Below are positions 27,267 through 37,600 of a DNA stretch of 64,000 nucleotides, one piece after another. The position numbers and the translations under genes are program-made. The notes beneath the pieces were generated by a model. That model had not been told where the DNA came from. It saw only the letters and a list, made by a program, of their open reading frames with translations, and searched no databases. This stretch comes from Prado023 sp963700395 (GTDB taxonomy: Bacteria; Actinomycetota; Actinomycetes; S36-B12; CAIYMF01): contig CAVOXI010000001.1 of the NCBI GenBank assembly GCA_963700395.1, positions 930,001 through 994,000 on the forward strand, given 5' to 3'. The number at the start of each line of letters is the position of its first letter. The stretch's first letter is position 1.

Positions 27267-28223
27267 ATGACCGACATGCTCGATCGCACGGTGCTCGACA
27301 CGGCCGCCCGGATCCGCGCGGGCGTGGACTCCATACTGGCCGGCAAGCCGGAGTCCACCCGAATGGCGCTGACTGTGCTGCTCGCCGGGGGTCACCTGCT
27401 GATCGAGGACGTGCCCGGCGTCGGCAAGACGATGCTGGCCAAGAGCCTGGCGCGCACCCTCGGGGTGACTGTGCGGCGCCTGCAGTTCACCCCCGACCTG
27501 CTGCCCAGCGACGTCACCGGGGTCTCGGTGTTCAACCAGGAGACCCGGGACTTCGAGTTCCGCCCCGGTGCGATCTTCGCGAACATCGTCCTGGCCGACG
27601 AGATCAACCGGGCCTCCCCCAAGACCCAGTCGGCCCTCCTGGAGGCGATGGAGGAGCACCAGGTCACGGTCGACGGCACCACCCACGTCCTGGCAACTCC
27701 GTTCCTGGTCATCGCCACCCAGAACCCGGTCGACATGGAGGGCACCTACGCCCTGCCCGAGGCGCAGCGCGACCGGTTCATGGCGAGGATCTCGCTGGGG
27801 TACCCCAGCCCGGCAGACGAGTTGCGCATGCTCGCCGAGCACGCCGGGGACGACCCGCTCCTTGGCCTGGCGCCCGCCGCGACGCACGAGGAGCTGGCCG
27901 CCCTCATGGGAGCCGTCCGGGAGGTCCACGTCTCGGACCCGGTGCGCAGCCTGGCTGTGGCCGTCACGACTGCCACCCGAACGAATGAGGCCCTGCGCCT
28001 GGGCGCCTCGCCCCGGGGCACCCTGCACCTCGTCCGCGCCGCGCGGGCCTGGGCGGCCCTGGACGGGCGAACGTTCGTGCTCCCCGACGACATCCTCATG
28101 CTCGCCCCCACTGTGCTGGGCCATCGCGTGCTGCTCTCGGCGCAGACCGCGGCCTCCGGCCGGTCGGGACCTGATGTGATCCGCGCCATCGTCAGCCGGA
28201 TCCCCCGCTCCTCGTGGAGCTGA
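27267..28223 (+). CDS. MoxR-type AAA+ ATPase
   Basis: 318 residues from ATG 27267, preceded by GAGGAGG. Walker A GVGKTML (about residues 52-58), Walker B LADEINRASPKTQ, sensor region VIATQNPVDMEGTY and a C-terminal lid domain are intact. MoxR ATPases act as chaperones for metal-binding or cell-envelope protein complexes and are classically followed by a DUF58 protein and a transglutaminase, exactly as here. The frame is open further upstream but without a ribosome site. Confidence 0.93.
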   Translation: MTDMLDRTVLDTAARIRAGVDSILAGKPESTRMALTVLLAGGHLLIEDVPGVGKTMLAKSLARTLGVTVRRLQFTPDLLPSDVTGVSVFNQETRDFEFRPGAIFANIVLADEINRASPKTQSALLEAMEEHQVTVDGTTHVLATPFLVIATQNPVDMEGTYALPEAQRDRFMARISLGYPSPADELRMLAEHAGDDPLLGLAPAATHEELAALMGAVREVHVSDPVRSLAVAVTTATRTNEALRLGASPRGTLHLVRAARAWAALDGRTFVLPDDILMLAPTVLGHRVLLSAQTAASGRSGPDVIRAIVSRIPRSSWS

Positions 28224-28224
28224 C

Positions 28225-29518
28225 ATGTCACCCGAACCGACGCCGCAGGCGTCGATCCGCACGCGGGTGGGCCTGACCGGACGCGGCTGGTGGTTCCTTG
28301 CCTCCGGCAGCATCCTGGTCGCCGGCGGGATCCTCTGGGGCCTCACTCCTGCCACGCAGTTCGGGGCGCTGGCAGCGATGCTCCCGCTGGCCGCAGCGGC
28401 ACTGACCCGCAACCCACGGTCCGGGATGGCGCTGCAGCGCACGCTCTCGGCCCATGAGCTGCCCTCGGGTGAGGATCTCAACGTCACCGTCAGCGTGCGC
28501 GGTCGGTTCCCCCGTGGCCACAGCCTGCTGCTCGAGGACCAGGCCCCGCCCGAGCTGGGGGGATCGCACCGGTTCGCCCTCAACGGGATGTCGGGGCCCG
28601 GGAATCAGCCGGCCCCACTACCGGCTGCGGGCCGGCGCCCGCGGAGCGCACCACCTCGGGCCCATGCGGATCCACGTGATCGATCGTTACGGGATGGTCC
28701 ACCGGACGATGACTGGCGGCTCCCGGGACGAGGTCGTGGTGTTCCCCCGGGTCGTCACGCTGGATCCGACTGTCCTGGGCGGCGCCTCAGTGGGATCGGG
28801 CAGCGGCCACCTCGGGACCCATGGGCACTCCTCGGAGGACGTGATCCCCCGCGACTACCACCCCGGCGACGAGGTCCGGCGCATCGACTGGAAGGCCTCG
28901 GCGCGCACCGGGGGCCTGATGGTCCGCAGCGAGGAGAGTCCCTGGCGCTCGGCCGTGACCCTCGTCCTGGACCTGGACGCGGCGAACCACCACGGCCGCG
29001 AGCCCGAGTCCTCACTGGATGCTGCATTGAGCATGGGCGCGAGCATCGGGCTCCTGGCACTGGCAAGCGGCTGGGATCTCGTGGTGCGGACCACGGACGA
29101 CCTCCAGATCTTCTCCGGGTCCCCGATGACCGGGGTGGAGCCCGAGCGGCGCGAGCTGCTCCGGGCGCTGGCCACGGTGCCAGTCAGCCACACGTCCATA
29201 CCCAGCCCGACATTGCGCCAGTCGGCCGACCGGGCCACGGCGGGCCCCATGATCCTGGTGACCGGGCTGGTGGGCCCTCCTTCCGCCCGCCTGCTGGCCG
29301 GGCTCGGCCTGCACAGCACCTCCCGCCTCCTGGTGGCGGTGTCGGCCGACCAGTGGCGGGCACCCTCGGCTGACGCCCCGCGCAATGCGGTCAGGACCCC
29401 TCCCGCGTGGGCCGAGGAGTCGTTGGCCCATTTCCGCGTCGCAGGCTGGCGGATCTCCCAGATGTCCCGCGACACCGGAGTGGCGGAGGCCTGGGCCGGA
29501 CTGGGGGTGCGGCGATGA
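28225..29518 (+). CDS. DUF58 domain protein, broken by one inserted base
   Basis: Membrane-associated partner of MoxR, about 430 residues when reconstructed. Two hydrophobic segments lie at about residues 20-60 (WWFLASGSILVAGGILWGL; LAAMLPLAAAAL). The DUF58 signature YHPGDEVRRIDWKASARTG is near residue 215. The frame changes at about 28603: dropping one A from GGGAATCAGC gives GPGISRPHYRLRAGARG, the expected continuation. The ATG follows the moxR stop by one base, and the end overlaps the transglutaminase start (ATGA). Confidence 0.87.
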
Positions 29519-31900
29519 CGCCCACAGTGCGAGCCCCTCGGACCGTCCCGCCGTGGCTGGCCCGCGGGCGGTGGCGGATGACGGCCGTCAGCGCCCTGGC
29601 AGTCCTCGTGGCGTCCCTGGCCGTGCAGCCCCTCCTCGACGGAGGATGGTGGCTGCCACGAACCGTGCTGACGGTCACGGTCGTGGCCCTGGTAGGGGGC
29701 CTCAGCTCGGACGATCCACCTGCCCGCGCCCCTGCAGCCCGTCGTGCAGGCCGTCGCGCTGCTCATCACGCTCACGGCCCTGTTCGCCCACGATGAGGCT
29801 GTGGGGGGCGTGCTCCCGGGGCCGTCGGCGATCACCCGCCTGCGCGACCTGGCGTCCGAGGGACGTGCCTACTCCGAGACGACCCAGGCTCCAGCGGGGC
29901 CGAACCCCGGCCTCCTGCTCCTCGTGGTCGCCGGGATCGGCCTGGCTGCGCTGGTGGTGGACACGTTGGCGACGGAGCTGGACCTCCCGGGCTTCAGCCT
30001 GGTGCCGCTCGCTGCCCTGTTCGTGGTGCCCTGGGCGATCGACCGAGGCTCGGCACCGGGCTGGACCTTCGTCGCCGTGGCCACCGCCTGGCTCGGCCTC
30101 CTGGCCGCGACCCAGCGTCAGCGCGCCTCACTGTGGAGCCCGCGCGCGCGTCCGGGCGCGCCATGGGCGGGGCTCGCCGTGGGGGCAACGGCCACCGTGG
30201 TCGCCCTGATGGCCGGCGGGCTCGCCTCCCTGCGCGGGCCCGTCGGACCGCTCGACATCGGCACGGGCTCAGGGTCGGGGACCCTGGAGGTGGACGCGCT
30301 GGTCTCCCTGCGCCGATCCCTGGTGAACAACGACGCCCGGCCCGTGATCACGCTGGCCACCACCGCCAGTCGACCCGACTACCTCCGGCTGGCCGTCCTC
30401 GAGCTGTTCGACGGGGAGGCGTGGCAGCGCGTCGGCCCGAACGCGACAGGCCCGCAGCCGCCAGCCCGCGCTGATGGCAGCATCCCCTCAGCGGACCAGC
30501 CACCCGTGGGTCCGGTGGCCGAGTACCAGCTCGACGTGGGCCCCCTGGGCGGCAAGACGCTGCCCAGTCCGAGCGGTTCCTACCTGTCCATGAGCGACTG
30601 GCCCGTGACGTGGGACCAGCGCACCTCCCTTCCGGAGCGTGCTGACGGGGACAGCGTCGAGGGGGCGCGGATCGCCCTGATGGCGACGGCGCCCGAGCTC
30701 GACCCCGACGTCCTGCGCGCCGCGAGCACCGTGCCGCCCAGGGTCGACCAGGTGTTCGGCGAGAACCTCGCGGACCCCGCCGCGCTCACCGGTGAGGAGC
30801 TCCCGCAGCTGGCACGCGACATCACAGCCGGATCTGCAACGCCCTTCGACGCAGCGATCGCCCTGCAGCGCTGGTTCACGACCGAGGGCAACTTCACGTA
30901 CTCCACGCAGGTCCAGGGCGGATCCGATGACGACGCACTCGCCACCTTCCTCGACGAGCGGGTCGGCTACTGCGAGCAGTTCGCCGCCACGATGGCGCTG
31001 ATGGCCCGGTCGGTCGGCATCCCCGCCCGGGTGGCCGTGGGGTTCACCCAGGGCCGGCGCGAGGGTCAGCAGTGGGTCATCCGCGGGACCGACGCCCACG
31101 CGTGGCCCGAGCTCTGGATGGGCTCCGCGGGGTGGGTCCGCTTCGAGCCGACGCCCGGGGCCCCGACGACCAGCACCCCCGCCTACACCCTCTCGACGTC
31201 GGGCGAGACCCCGACGGCCTCACCGTCCCAGTCCTCGCCCGGCGCCTCGGCGAGCGGTGCCGACCGCCCGACCCGGCTGCCCGACGAGCAGGACGGTGGC
31301 AGCGCCGGCCAGCAGTCGAGCGGGTCGGGCCTCCCCGTGCGCACGGTCCTCGTGGTCCTTGCCCTCGTCCTGCTGATGCTGCCCGCGGCGGTGCGACTCG
31401 TGCGCCGGGGGCGCCGGGTTCGCACCGGTGACGGGGAGTCGGCCTTCCGGGAGGTGGTCGACGTGATGGTGGACCTGCGACTCGGCGCCCAGTCCGCCAC
31501 CCCCCGGTCCACGCTGGCCGAGGTGGCTGACCTCGCGCGCGGCCAGGACGGGGCCAGGGCCACGACGGACCGGGGGCAGGTCGATGAGGCCGTGGCGCGG
31601 ATCCTGCGGGCGGTGGAGTGGCAGCGGTACGGGACCCCGGTGGCGACATCCGGAGCACGACCGCCGGGAGCAGGTCAGCCGGAGTCGTCCACCGCCGGCG
31701 TGCTCCTGGTCGAGCGGGAGGCCGGTCCCGGGACCGCCCTGCGCCCGGGAGCGCTGGCCGGGGACGTCCGGATCGTCCGACGAGCCCTGGGCCGTCGGGC
31801 CGGGTGGATGCGTCGTGGGGTGGCGACCGTTGCCCCCCGCTCAGTCCTCGCCGGAATCTGGGCTCGGGGGGGCGGCAGGGGCGGCTCGGGCGCGGGTTAG
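29515..31900 (+). CDS. Membrane transglutaminase-like protein (DUF3488 / TGase / DUF4129), one inserted base
   Basis: About 794 residues when reconstructed. Several hydrophobic segments in the first 200 residues correspond to the DUF3488 membrane region. The extracytoplasmic transglutaminase-like domain has its catalytic Cys in RVGYCEQFAATMALMARS and His in DAHAWPELW. A Ser/Thr/Pro linker, one more helix (TVLVVLALVLLMLPAAVRLV) and a cytoplasmic DUF4129-like tail follow. One extra base at about 29709 separates the first 65 residues from the rest; removing it gives a continuous hydrophobic region. Third gene of the moxR operon; probably acts on cell-envelope proteins. Confidence 0.87.
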
Positions 31901-31958
31901 GCTGTGCCACCGTCGATCCCACTGATCGACCGGACCCCACACCAAGGCAGGTTCCCCG

Positions 31959-32750
31959 ATGTCAGATGCTCCGTTGGACCAGGTCAAGCCCGGCTGTGAG
32001 CCGTTCGCCGCGGAGGGCTCCGGGGACAACGCCCGGATCGGCGTCGTGCTGGTGCACGGGTTCACCGGATCGCCGGACAGCACGGTCCCGTGGGCGAAGT
32101 ACCTCAATGAGCGCGGGTACACGGTCAACGCCCTGCGTCTGCCCGGTCACGGGACGACCTGGGAGGACGCCAACACGAAGAAGTTCGCCGACCTGCAGGG
32201 GGCGGTGGACGACGCGTTCGAGGACATGGCGTCGCGAACCGACACCGTCTTCCTGATGAGCCAGTCCTTCGGGTGCGCCCTCGCCCTGCGCGTGGCTGGG
32301 GAGCGCGCCGGCGCAGTCGCGGGCCTGGTCCTGGTGAATCCGTGGGTGCGGGCCGACGGTGTCGCCAGCTGGCAGAAGCACCTGGCCCCGTTCCAGCGGT
32401 TCCTGCCCTACCTGGCCAAGAGCATGCCGGGAGTTGCCAGCGACATCGCCGACCCTGCCAAGGTCGAGCTCGGCTACGACAAGATCCCCGTCGTGCTGGT
32501 CGCCGAGACCCTCAACACGTGCTTCCATCAGCTCAAGCCGCTGCTGGGCCAGATCACGGCGCCGATCCAACTGGACGTGTCGGTGACTGACCACGTGCTC
32601 GCCCCCAACAACGCGGAACTGATCCGGGCCGAGGTGCGCTCACCGATCGAGGAGATCGCCCTGGATCGCTCCTACCACGTGGCGTCCCTGGACTACGACG
32701 CGGAGAAGATCTTCGCAGCGTCGGTGGGGTTCATCGAGGCGCACGCCTGA
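31959..32750 (+). CDS. Alpha/beta hydrolase (carboxylesterase / monoacylglycerol lipase-like)
   Basis: 263 residues. The oxyanion block is VVLVHGFTGSPDS near residue 30, and LRLPGHGTTWED follows. The nucleophile elbow reads SQSFG, so the usual first glycine of G-x-S-x-G is serine. The acid is likely in DVSVTDHV and the catalytic His in SYHVASLDYD. This pattern matches Est30/monoacylglycerol-lipase-type serine esterases. A TAGGCT -10 candidate lies at 31897, overlapping the end of the previous gene, and AAGGCAGG precedes ATG. It is followed by a strong terminator. Confidence 0.85.
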   Translation: MSDAPLDQVKPGCEPFAAEGSGDNARIGVVLVHGFTGSPDSTVPWAKYLNERGYTVNALRLPGHGTTWEDANTKKFADLQGAVDDAFEDMASRTDTVFLMSQSFGCALALRVAGERAGAVAGLVLVNPWVRADGVASWQKHLAPFQRFLPYLAKSMPGVASDIADPAKVELGYDKIPVVLVAETLNTCFHQLKPLLGQITAPIQLDVSVTDHVLAPNNAELIRAEVRSPIEEIALDRSYHVASLDYDAEKIFAASVGFIEAHA

Positions 32751-32773
32751 GGGTCCGTCCCCACGTACGAAAG

Positions 32774-32802
32774 ACGGCCCCATCCGCATCGGGTGGGGCC
32801 GT
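32774..32802. terminator. Hairpin terminator between convergent genes
   Basis: ACGGCCCCA (32774-32782) pairs perfectly with TGGGGCCGT (32794-32802), with a further CC/GG pair inside. There is no T-tract, common in high-GC actinobacteria. It lies between the hydrolase and DUF3040 stops and can serve both. Confidence 0.75.
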
Positions 32803-32838
32803 TGCCGTGACTGCCAACGGGTGGAGCCTGCGGGTGGG

Positions 32839-33261
32839 TCAGAAGTCGCCGGTCTCGCGGCGACGACGCCAGCGCTCCTCCATGCGATCGGACAGGGACT
32901 CACCCGACCGCTGCCTGTTCCGGGAGGACTTGCGCGTGCGACTGGAGATGTTGGTGGGTGCACCCGGCCCCTCCGGGGTTGCCGGTTGCTCGGGTCCGGG
33001 ACGCAGGGCACTGATCGCCAGCCACAGGCCACCCAGCATCGCCAGGAAGCCGAGGACGCCGACGATCACGAGCTTGGCGGCCACTCCCGCGACCAGCAGG
33101 CCGAGGCCGACGAGCAGCCCGACCACTCCGATTGCGATGCGCCGACGGTCGCCCGCTGCCCCTCGGGCACTGCGCATGCTGGTGGCGAACTTGGGGTCCT
33201 CGGCATAGAGGGCACGCTCCATCTGCTCGAGGAGGCGCTGTTCGTGCTCGGAGAGTGGCAC
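32839..33261 (-). CDS. DUF3040 membrane protein
   Basis: 140 residues from GTG 33261, preceded by AGGAGG. Typical DUF3040 start PLSEHEQRLLEQMERALYAEDPKFA, then two membrane helices at about residues 43-85 (RRIAIGVVGLLVGLGLLVAGV; LVIVGVLGFLAMLGGLWLAIS) and a basic cytoplasmic tail (RTRKSSRNRQRS). Function unknown; the family is widespread near dcw and dinB loci in actinobacteria. Confidence 0.88.
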   Translation of the reverse strand: MPLSEHEQRLLEQMERALYAEDPKFATSMRSARGAAGDRRRIAIGVVGLLVGLGLLVAGVAAKLVIVGVLGFLAMLGGLWLAISALRPGPEQPATPEGPGAPTNISSRTRKSSRNRQRSGESLSDRMEERWRRRRETGDF

Positions 33262-33346
33262 TGTGACCTCCTGCTGGGCGTCGGGAACGGCCTGACACAA
33301 CACAGAATAGGCAGGGTTCGCCGAATAGGAAACCCGAAGCGGCATG

Positions 33347-34660
33347 TTACCCACGACCAGTTGGTCGAGCGGGGGATGGCGCGCCCGTTCCGTCGGATTC
33401 CTGAGCCCGGCCCGGGGCCGGCCGAGTGTCGTCGGAGGCGGGTTCTGGCAGCAGCCGCGCCGGGCGGACGCTGCCCGATCCGAACCTGGCGGACAACCTG
33501 TCGACGGCCTCCTCAGCCTCGCGCCACCCCCGATCCGGGGCCCCGAGGATGAGCTGGGACTCGACCTCCTCGCTGTCGAGGATGCCCTCGACGCGGACGC
33601 CGACCAGCCTGATCCGCGCCCGGTCCAGGTGCAGGGCCTGGTACAGGGCCCGGGCCTCGTGGAAGATCTCGCGGCTGGAGTCGGTGGGCACCTTGCGCTT
33701 GCGCGACCGGGTGATGGTGGTGAAGTCGGCGAAGCGAACCTTGATCGAGACCGTGGTGCCTGAGAACCCCGCTCGCCGCATCCGGGAGCCCACCCTCTCC
33801 GAGAGCCGCAGCAGCTCGGCCAGGATCACCTCCTGGTCGTCGATGTCGCGGGCGAACGTCTCCTCGGCCCCCACGCTGCGCTCACGCTCGTGCGTGCTGA
33901 CGACACGGTCGTCGCGGCCCCAGGCGAGCTCGGCGAGGTGGGCACCGGACGCCTGGCCCAGCGCGCGGACGAGGGTCGCCCGGGGTGTGTGGGCGATGTC
34001 GGCGACCGTGCGCAGTCCGAGGCGGTGCAGCTGCTCCTCGGTGCGCTCCCCCACTCCCCAGAGCGCCCCGACAGGCATGGGGTGCAGGAAGGAGATGACG
34101 CGGTCAGCGGGAACCACCAGCAACCCGTCGGGCTTGCAGTGGGTGGAGGCCAGCTTGGCGACGAACTTGGTGGGAGCCACCCCCACCGAGCACGTGATGC
34201 CCTGCTCGTCGTGCACCTGGGCACGGATCATCTCGGCGATCGCCCGGGGCGGCCCGTGGGTGCGACGGGCGCCGGAGACGTCAAGGAATGCCTCGTCGAG
34301 GCCCAGCACCTCCACTCGGGAGGTGATGGCGGTGAACATCTCCATGACCGAGGCGGAGACCTCCGCGTAGTGGGAGGGGTCCGGGGGCACGACGATGATG
34401 TCGGGGGCCAGCCGCAGCGCCCGGCTCATCGGCATCGCGGAGTGGATTCCATGCTGGCGAGCCTCGTAGGTGGCGGCGACCACCACACCCCGGCTGCCGG
34501 AGCCGCCGACGATCATCGCCCTTCCGCGCAGCTCTGGACGCCTGGCGACCTCCACGGAGGCGAAGAAGGCGTCCATGTCCACATGCAGGATCGGGCATCC
34601 CGCGTCGTCCTCGCCCAGACCAGTGGGCGCCACCGGCCGGTTGATCTGGCTGCGGCTCAC
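33347..34660 (-). CDS. dinB: Y-family DNA polymerase IV (DinB), catalytically complete
   Basis: Translesion polymerase of 437 residues. Both catalytic acidic sites are intact: HVDMDAFFASVE near residue 30 and GLDEAFLDVSG near residue 122, unlike the inactive ImuB type. The helix-hairpin-helix VGALWGVGERTEEQLHRLGLRTVADIA and the little-finger domain follow. The last 35 residues are disordered (ASDDTRPAPGRAQESDGTG) with no obvious beta-clamp motif. Start GTG 34660 has GAGGAGG. It lies 22 bp downstream of dnaE2, so it belongs to the same LexA-controlled operon. Confidence 0.93.
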   Translation of the reverse strand: MSRSQINRPVAPTGLGEDDAGCPILHVDMDAFFASVEVARRPELRGRAMIVGGSGSRGVVVAATYEARQHGIHSAMPMSRALRLAPDIIVVPPDPSHYAEVSASVMEMFTAITSRVEVLGLDEAFLDVSGARRTHGPPRAIAEMIRAQVHDEQGITCSVGVAPTKFVAKLASTHCKPDGLLVVPADRVISFLHPMPVGALWGVGERTEEQLHRLGLRTVADIAHTPRATLVRALGQASGAHLAELAWGRDDRVVSTHERERSVGAEETFARDIDDQEVILAELLRLSERVGSRMRRAGFSGTTVSIKVRFADFTTITRSRKRKVPTDSSREIFHEARALYQALHLDRARIRLVGVRVEGILDSEEVESQLILGAPDRGWREAEEAVDRLSARFGSGSVRPARLLPEPASDDTRPAPGRAQESDGTGAPSPARPTGRG

Positions 34661-34682
34661 ATGGCACCTCCTCGTGCTCTTC

Positions 34683-37600
34683 CTACCACCCGCTGCTCCC
34701 GGGGCTGGCGTGCCAGAGCTTGCCGGGTGCGCGGGTCCGGGCCGCGGGGGCCTTCGGCGGCACCACGGCGGGGTCCTCCCCTGCGGGCTTGATGTCAGCG
34801 TAGGGCGACTGCTTGAAGCCGCTGGCATGCACCAGGACCCGGCGGCGCTGGCCCATCCCCCCGGCAGCCGTTCGGCCGATCCCGACCGGCGAGCGTCCGG
34901 CTCCCCTCCCGGTATCCGCCGCAACCTCCTCGACTGGGACGTCGACGACCTCGACGGCCTTCCGCGCCCGGGTGTCGACCGTCGGGAAGGAGGCGACGTA
35001 CTCGGCCACCGCGTCCCGGCCACCGGCCTGCCAGATCTCATGGACGACCCCGAGGTCCCAGCAGCCGGTCGCCCGGACCGAGATGCCACGTGGTCCGGTG
35101 CGCCTGGTCACCCCCCTGACCATCAGCAGCCAGCCGGCGAAGACCGTGCTGGCGTAGGGGTCCTGGGCATCCTCGAAGAAGGTGGCATCGACCGGCCCGG
35201 TCGAGTCGTCCAGGGTGAGGAACACGACCCGTCGGCCGCTGCGGATCGGCGGGGTCTGGGTGGCGACCTTCACCCCGGCGACCCAGACCTGGCTCTGGGA
35301 GCGCTGGGCCAGCAGGTCGCGGGCGGGCACCACGGCGAGGTCGGCGAGCATCGGCCGATAGAAGTCCAGCACGTGGTGGCTGACGTCCATCCCGAGGACG
35401 TCGAGCTCGGCACGCACGCCCTCCCCCGTCGACATCTCCGGCAGCCCGCTGCTGTGCCCGTGGCCCCCCAGGGCCAGCTCGAGGGACAGCTGCACCTCGC
35501 TGGGCCGGACCGCAGCCGGGGCCTGCGACTGGGCGGCGGCGGCCACGGCCGGGTCGGTCGGGCCGGGGGGACCCTCCGACCCGACCGCCCGGCCGGCTCC
35601 CCAGGCATGGGCAGCCCGCTCGGCGCGGGGGTCGGCACGGGTATCGGTGCGCCGCGGTGCACGGCGACCGCGCCCGCTGCCTGCCCGGGCGCTGCGTGCC
35701 AGCCGCTCGCAGTCGGCCACCTCCAGCAGGAGGTCGCGTCGGGTGATCTGGCCGCGCAGCCGCGCACCGGCGGACAGGTCGATCCCGTAGATGGAGTCGA
35801 ACCCCCCGGCCAGCACCAGGTTCTCCACGACGGGGGTGGCCACGGCGGCCCGCTGCCAGAAGTCCGACAGGGAGGCGTACGGCTGGCCGGCGACGATCCG
35901 CTCCACCTCGGCCGAGGAGATGCCCTTGACCTCGGTCAACGGCAGCCGGATCCCGTGGGCGCTGCCGTCGGGCAGGCCGGGCAGGGTCGGACGGGCCGCG
36001 GGGGTGGGACAGGCCTCAACCCGGTACACGACGTCCGAGCGGTTGACGTCCAGGCCGAGGATGCTGATCCCCAGGTTGCGGGCATCGTCGAGGATCAGCC
36101 GCTTGGGGTACATGCCCGGGTCGTGGGTGAGCACCCCGGCCAGGAACTCCGCCGGGTGGTGGGCCTTCAGCCAGGCCGACTGGTAGGTGGGCAGGGCGAA
36201 CGCCGCCGCGTGGGCCTTGCAGAACCCGAAGGAGGCGAAGGCACGCAGCACGTCCCAGACCCGCTCGACCACCTCGAGGCGATAGCCGCGCTCGAGCGCC
36301 AGGGGGTAGAACCATGCCCGGACCTGGGCCTGGCCCTCCGGGGAGCCCATCGTCCGGCGGACCTCGTCAGCCTGGGCGAGGCTGCACCCGGTCATCACCG
36401 CGATGATGCCGATGACCTGCTCGTGGAAGACGACCACACCATGGGTCTCGGCGATCACCGGTTCGAGATCGGGATGGATCAGGTCCGCATCGGCCCAACC
36501 CTGGCGCGCCCGCAGGAACGGGGTGACCATGTCGGACTTCACCGGGCCCGGCCGGAACAACGAGATGTCGACGATGATGTCGGCGAAGGTCTCGGGGGCG
36601 AACTTGCCGATCAGCTCGCGCTGGCCCGGTGACTCGATCTGGAAGCAGCCCAGGGTGTGGGTGGTGCGGATCATTGCGAAGGTGTCCGGGTCGTCCAACG
36701 CGACGGCGTCCAGCACGATCGGCTCCCCGCCGATGCGGACCACCTCGTCGAGGGCATGGGCCATCGCCGACTGCATCCGGATGCCGAGGACGTCGAGCTT
36801 GAGGAACCCCATCTCCTCGACGGCGTCCTTGTCGAACTGGCTCATCGGGAACCCCATCCAGCTGGCCTCCACCGGGGTTCGGTCCAGCAGGGAGCCGTCG
36901 CTGAGCAGGACGCCGCAGGGGTGCAGCGCGACGTGCCGGGGCAGGCCGTCGAGGGCCTCCACCAGGTCCAGGAACCCGTCCAGGCGCCCCTGCGCGGCCA
37001 GCCTCCCCATCCCGGAGCTGCGCAGCTCGGGCAGGTCTTCCAGTGCGGCACGGGCATCCCGGGCCCGGATGTGCGGGAACGCCTTGGCGAAGGCGTCGAT
37101 CTCGCCGGGGGGCAGTCCGAGCGCGGCGCCCACGTCACGGACCGCGTGGCGCACCCGGTAGGTGTCCATCATCGAGACGGCCACACAGCGCTGGCCGCCG
37201 AACCGCTCGAGGATCCGGGTGTAGATCTCGGTGCGCCGGGCGGACTCCACATCGATGTCGATGTCGGGAAGCGCCTGACGCAGCGGGGACAGGAAGCGCT
37301 CCATGATCAGCCCGTGCTCCAGGGGGTTGACCCCGGAGATGCCGAGCACGTGGTTGACCAGGCTGCCTGCCCCGGACCCCCGGGCCGCGACCCGCACGCC
37401 CATCTCCTTGATCAGGTCGACGACCTCAGCCACGGTCAGGAAGTAGCCGCCGTAGCCGAGGGTCGCGATGGTCGCCAGCTCCGCGTCGAGCCGCTCGGTG
37501 GCCGCCCGGTGCGTGCGCAGGGTGGTGTACCGCCGGTCGACCTCCGCCCGACAGCGGTGGAGCAGCACCCGGTCGGCCATCGCGGCCTGGGCCGACGCCG

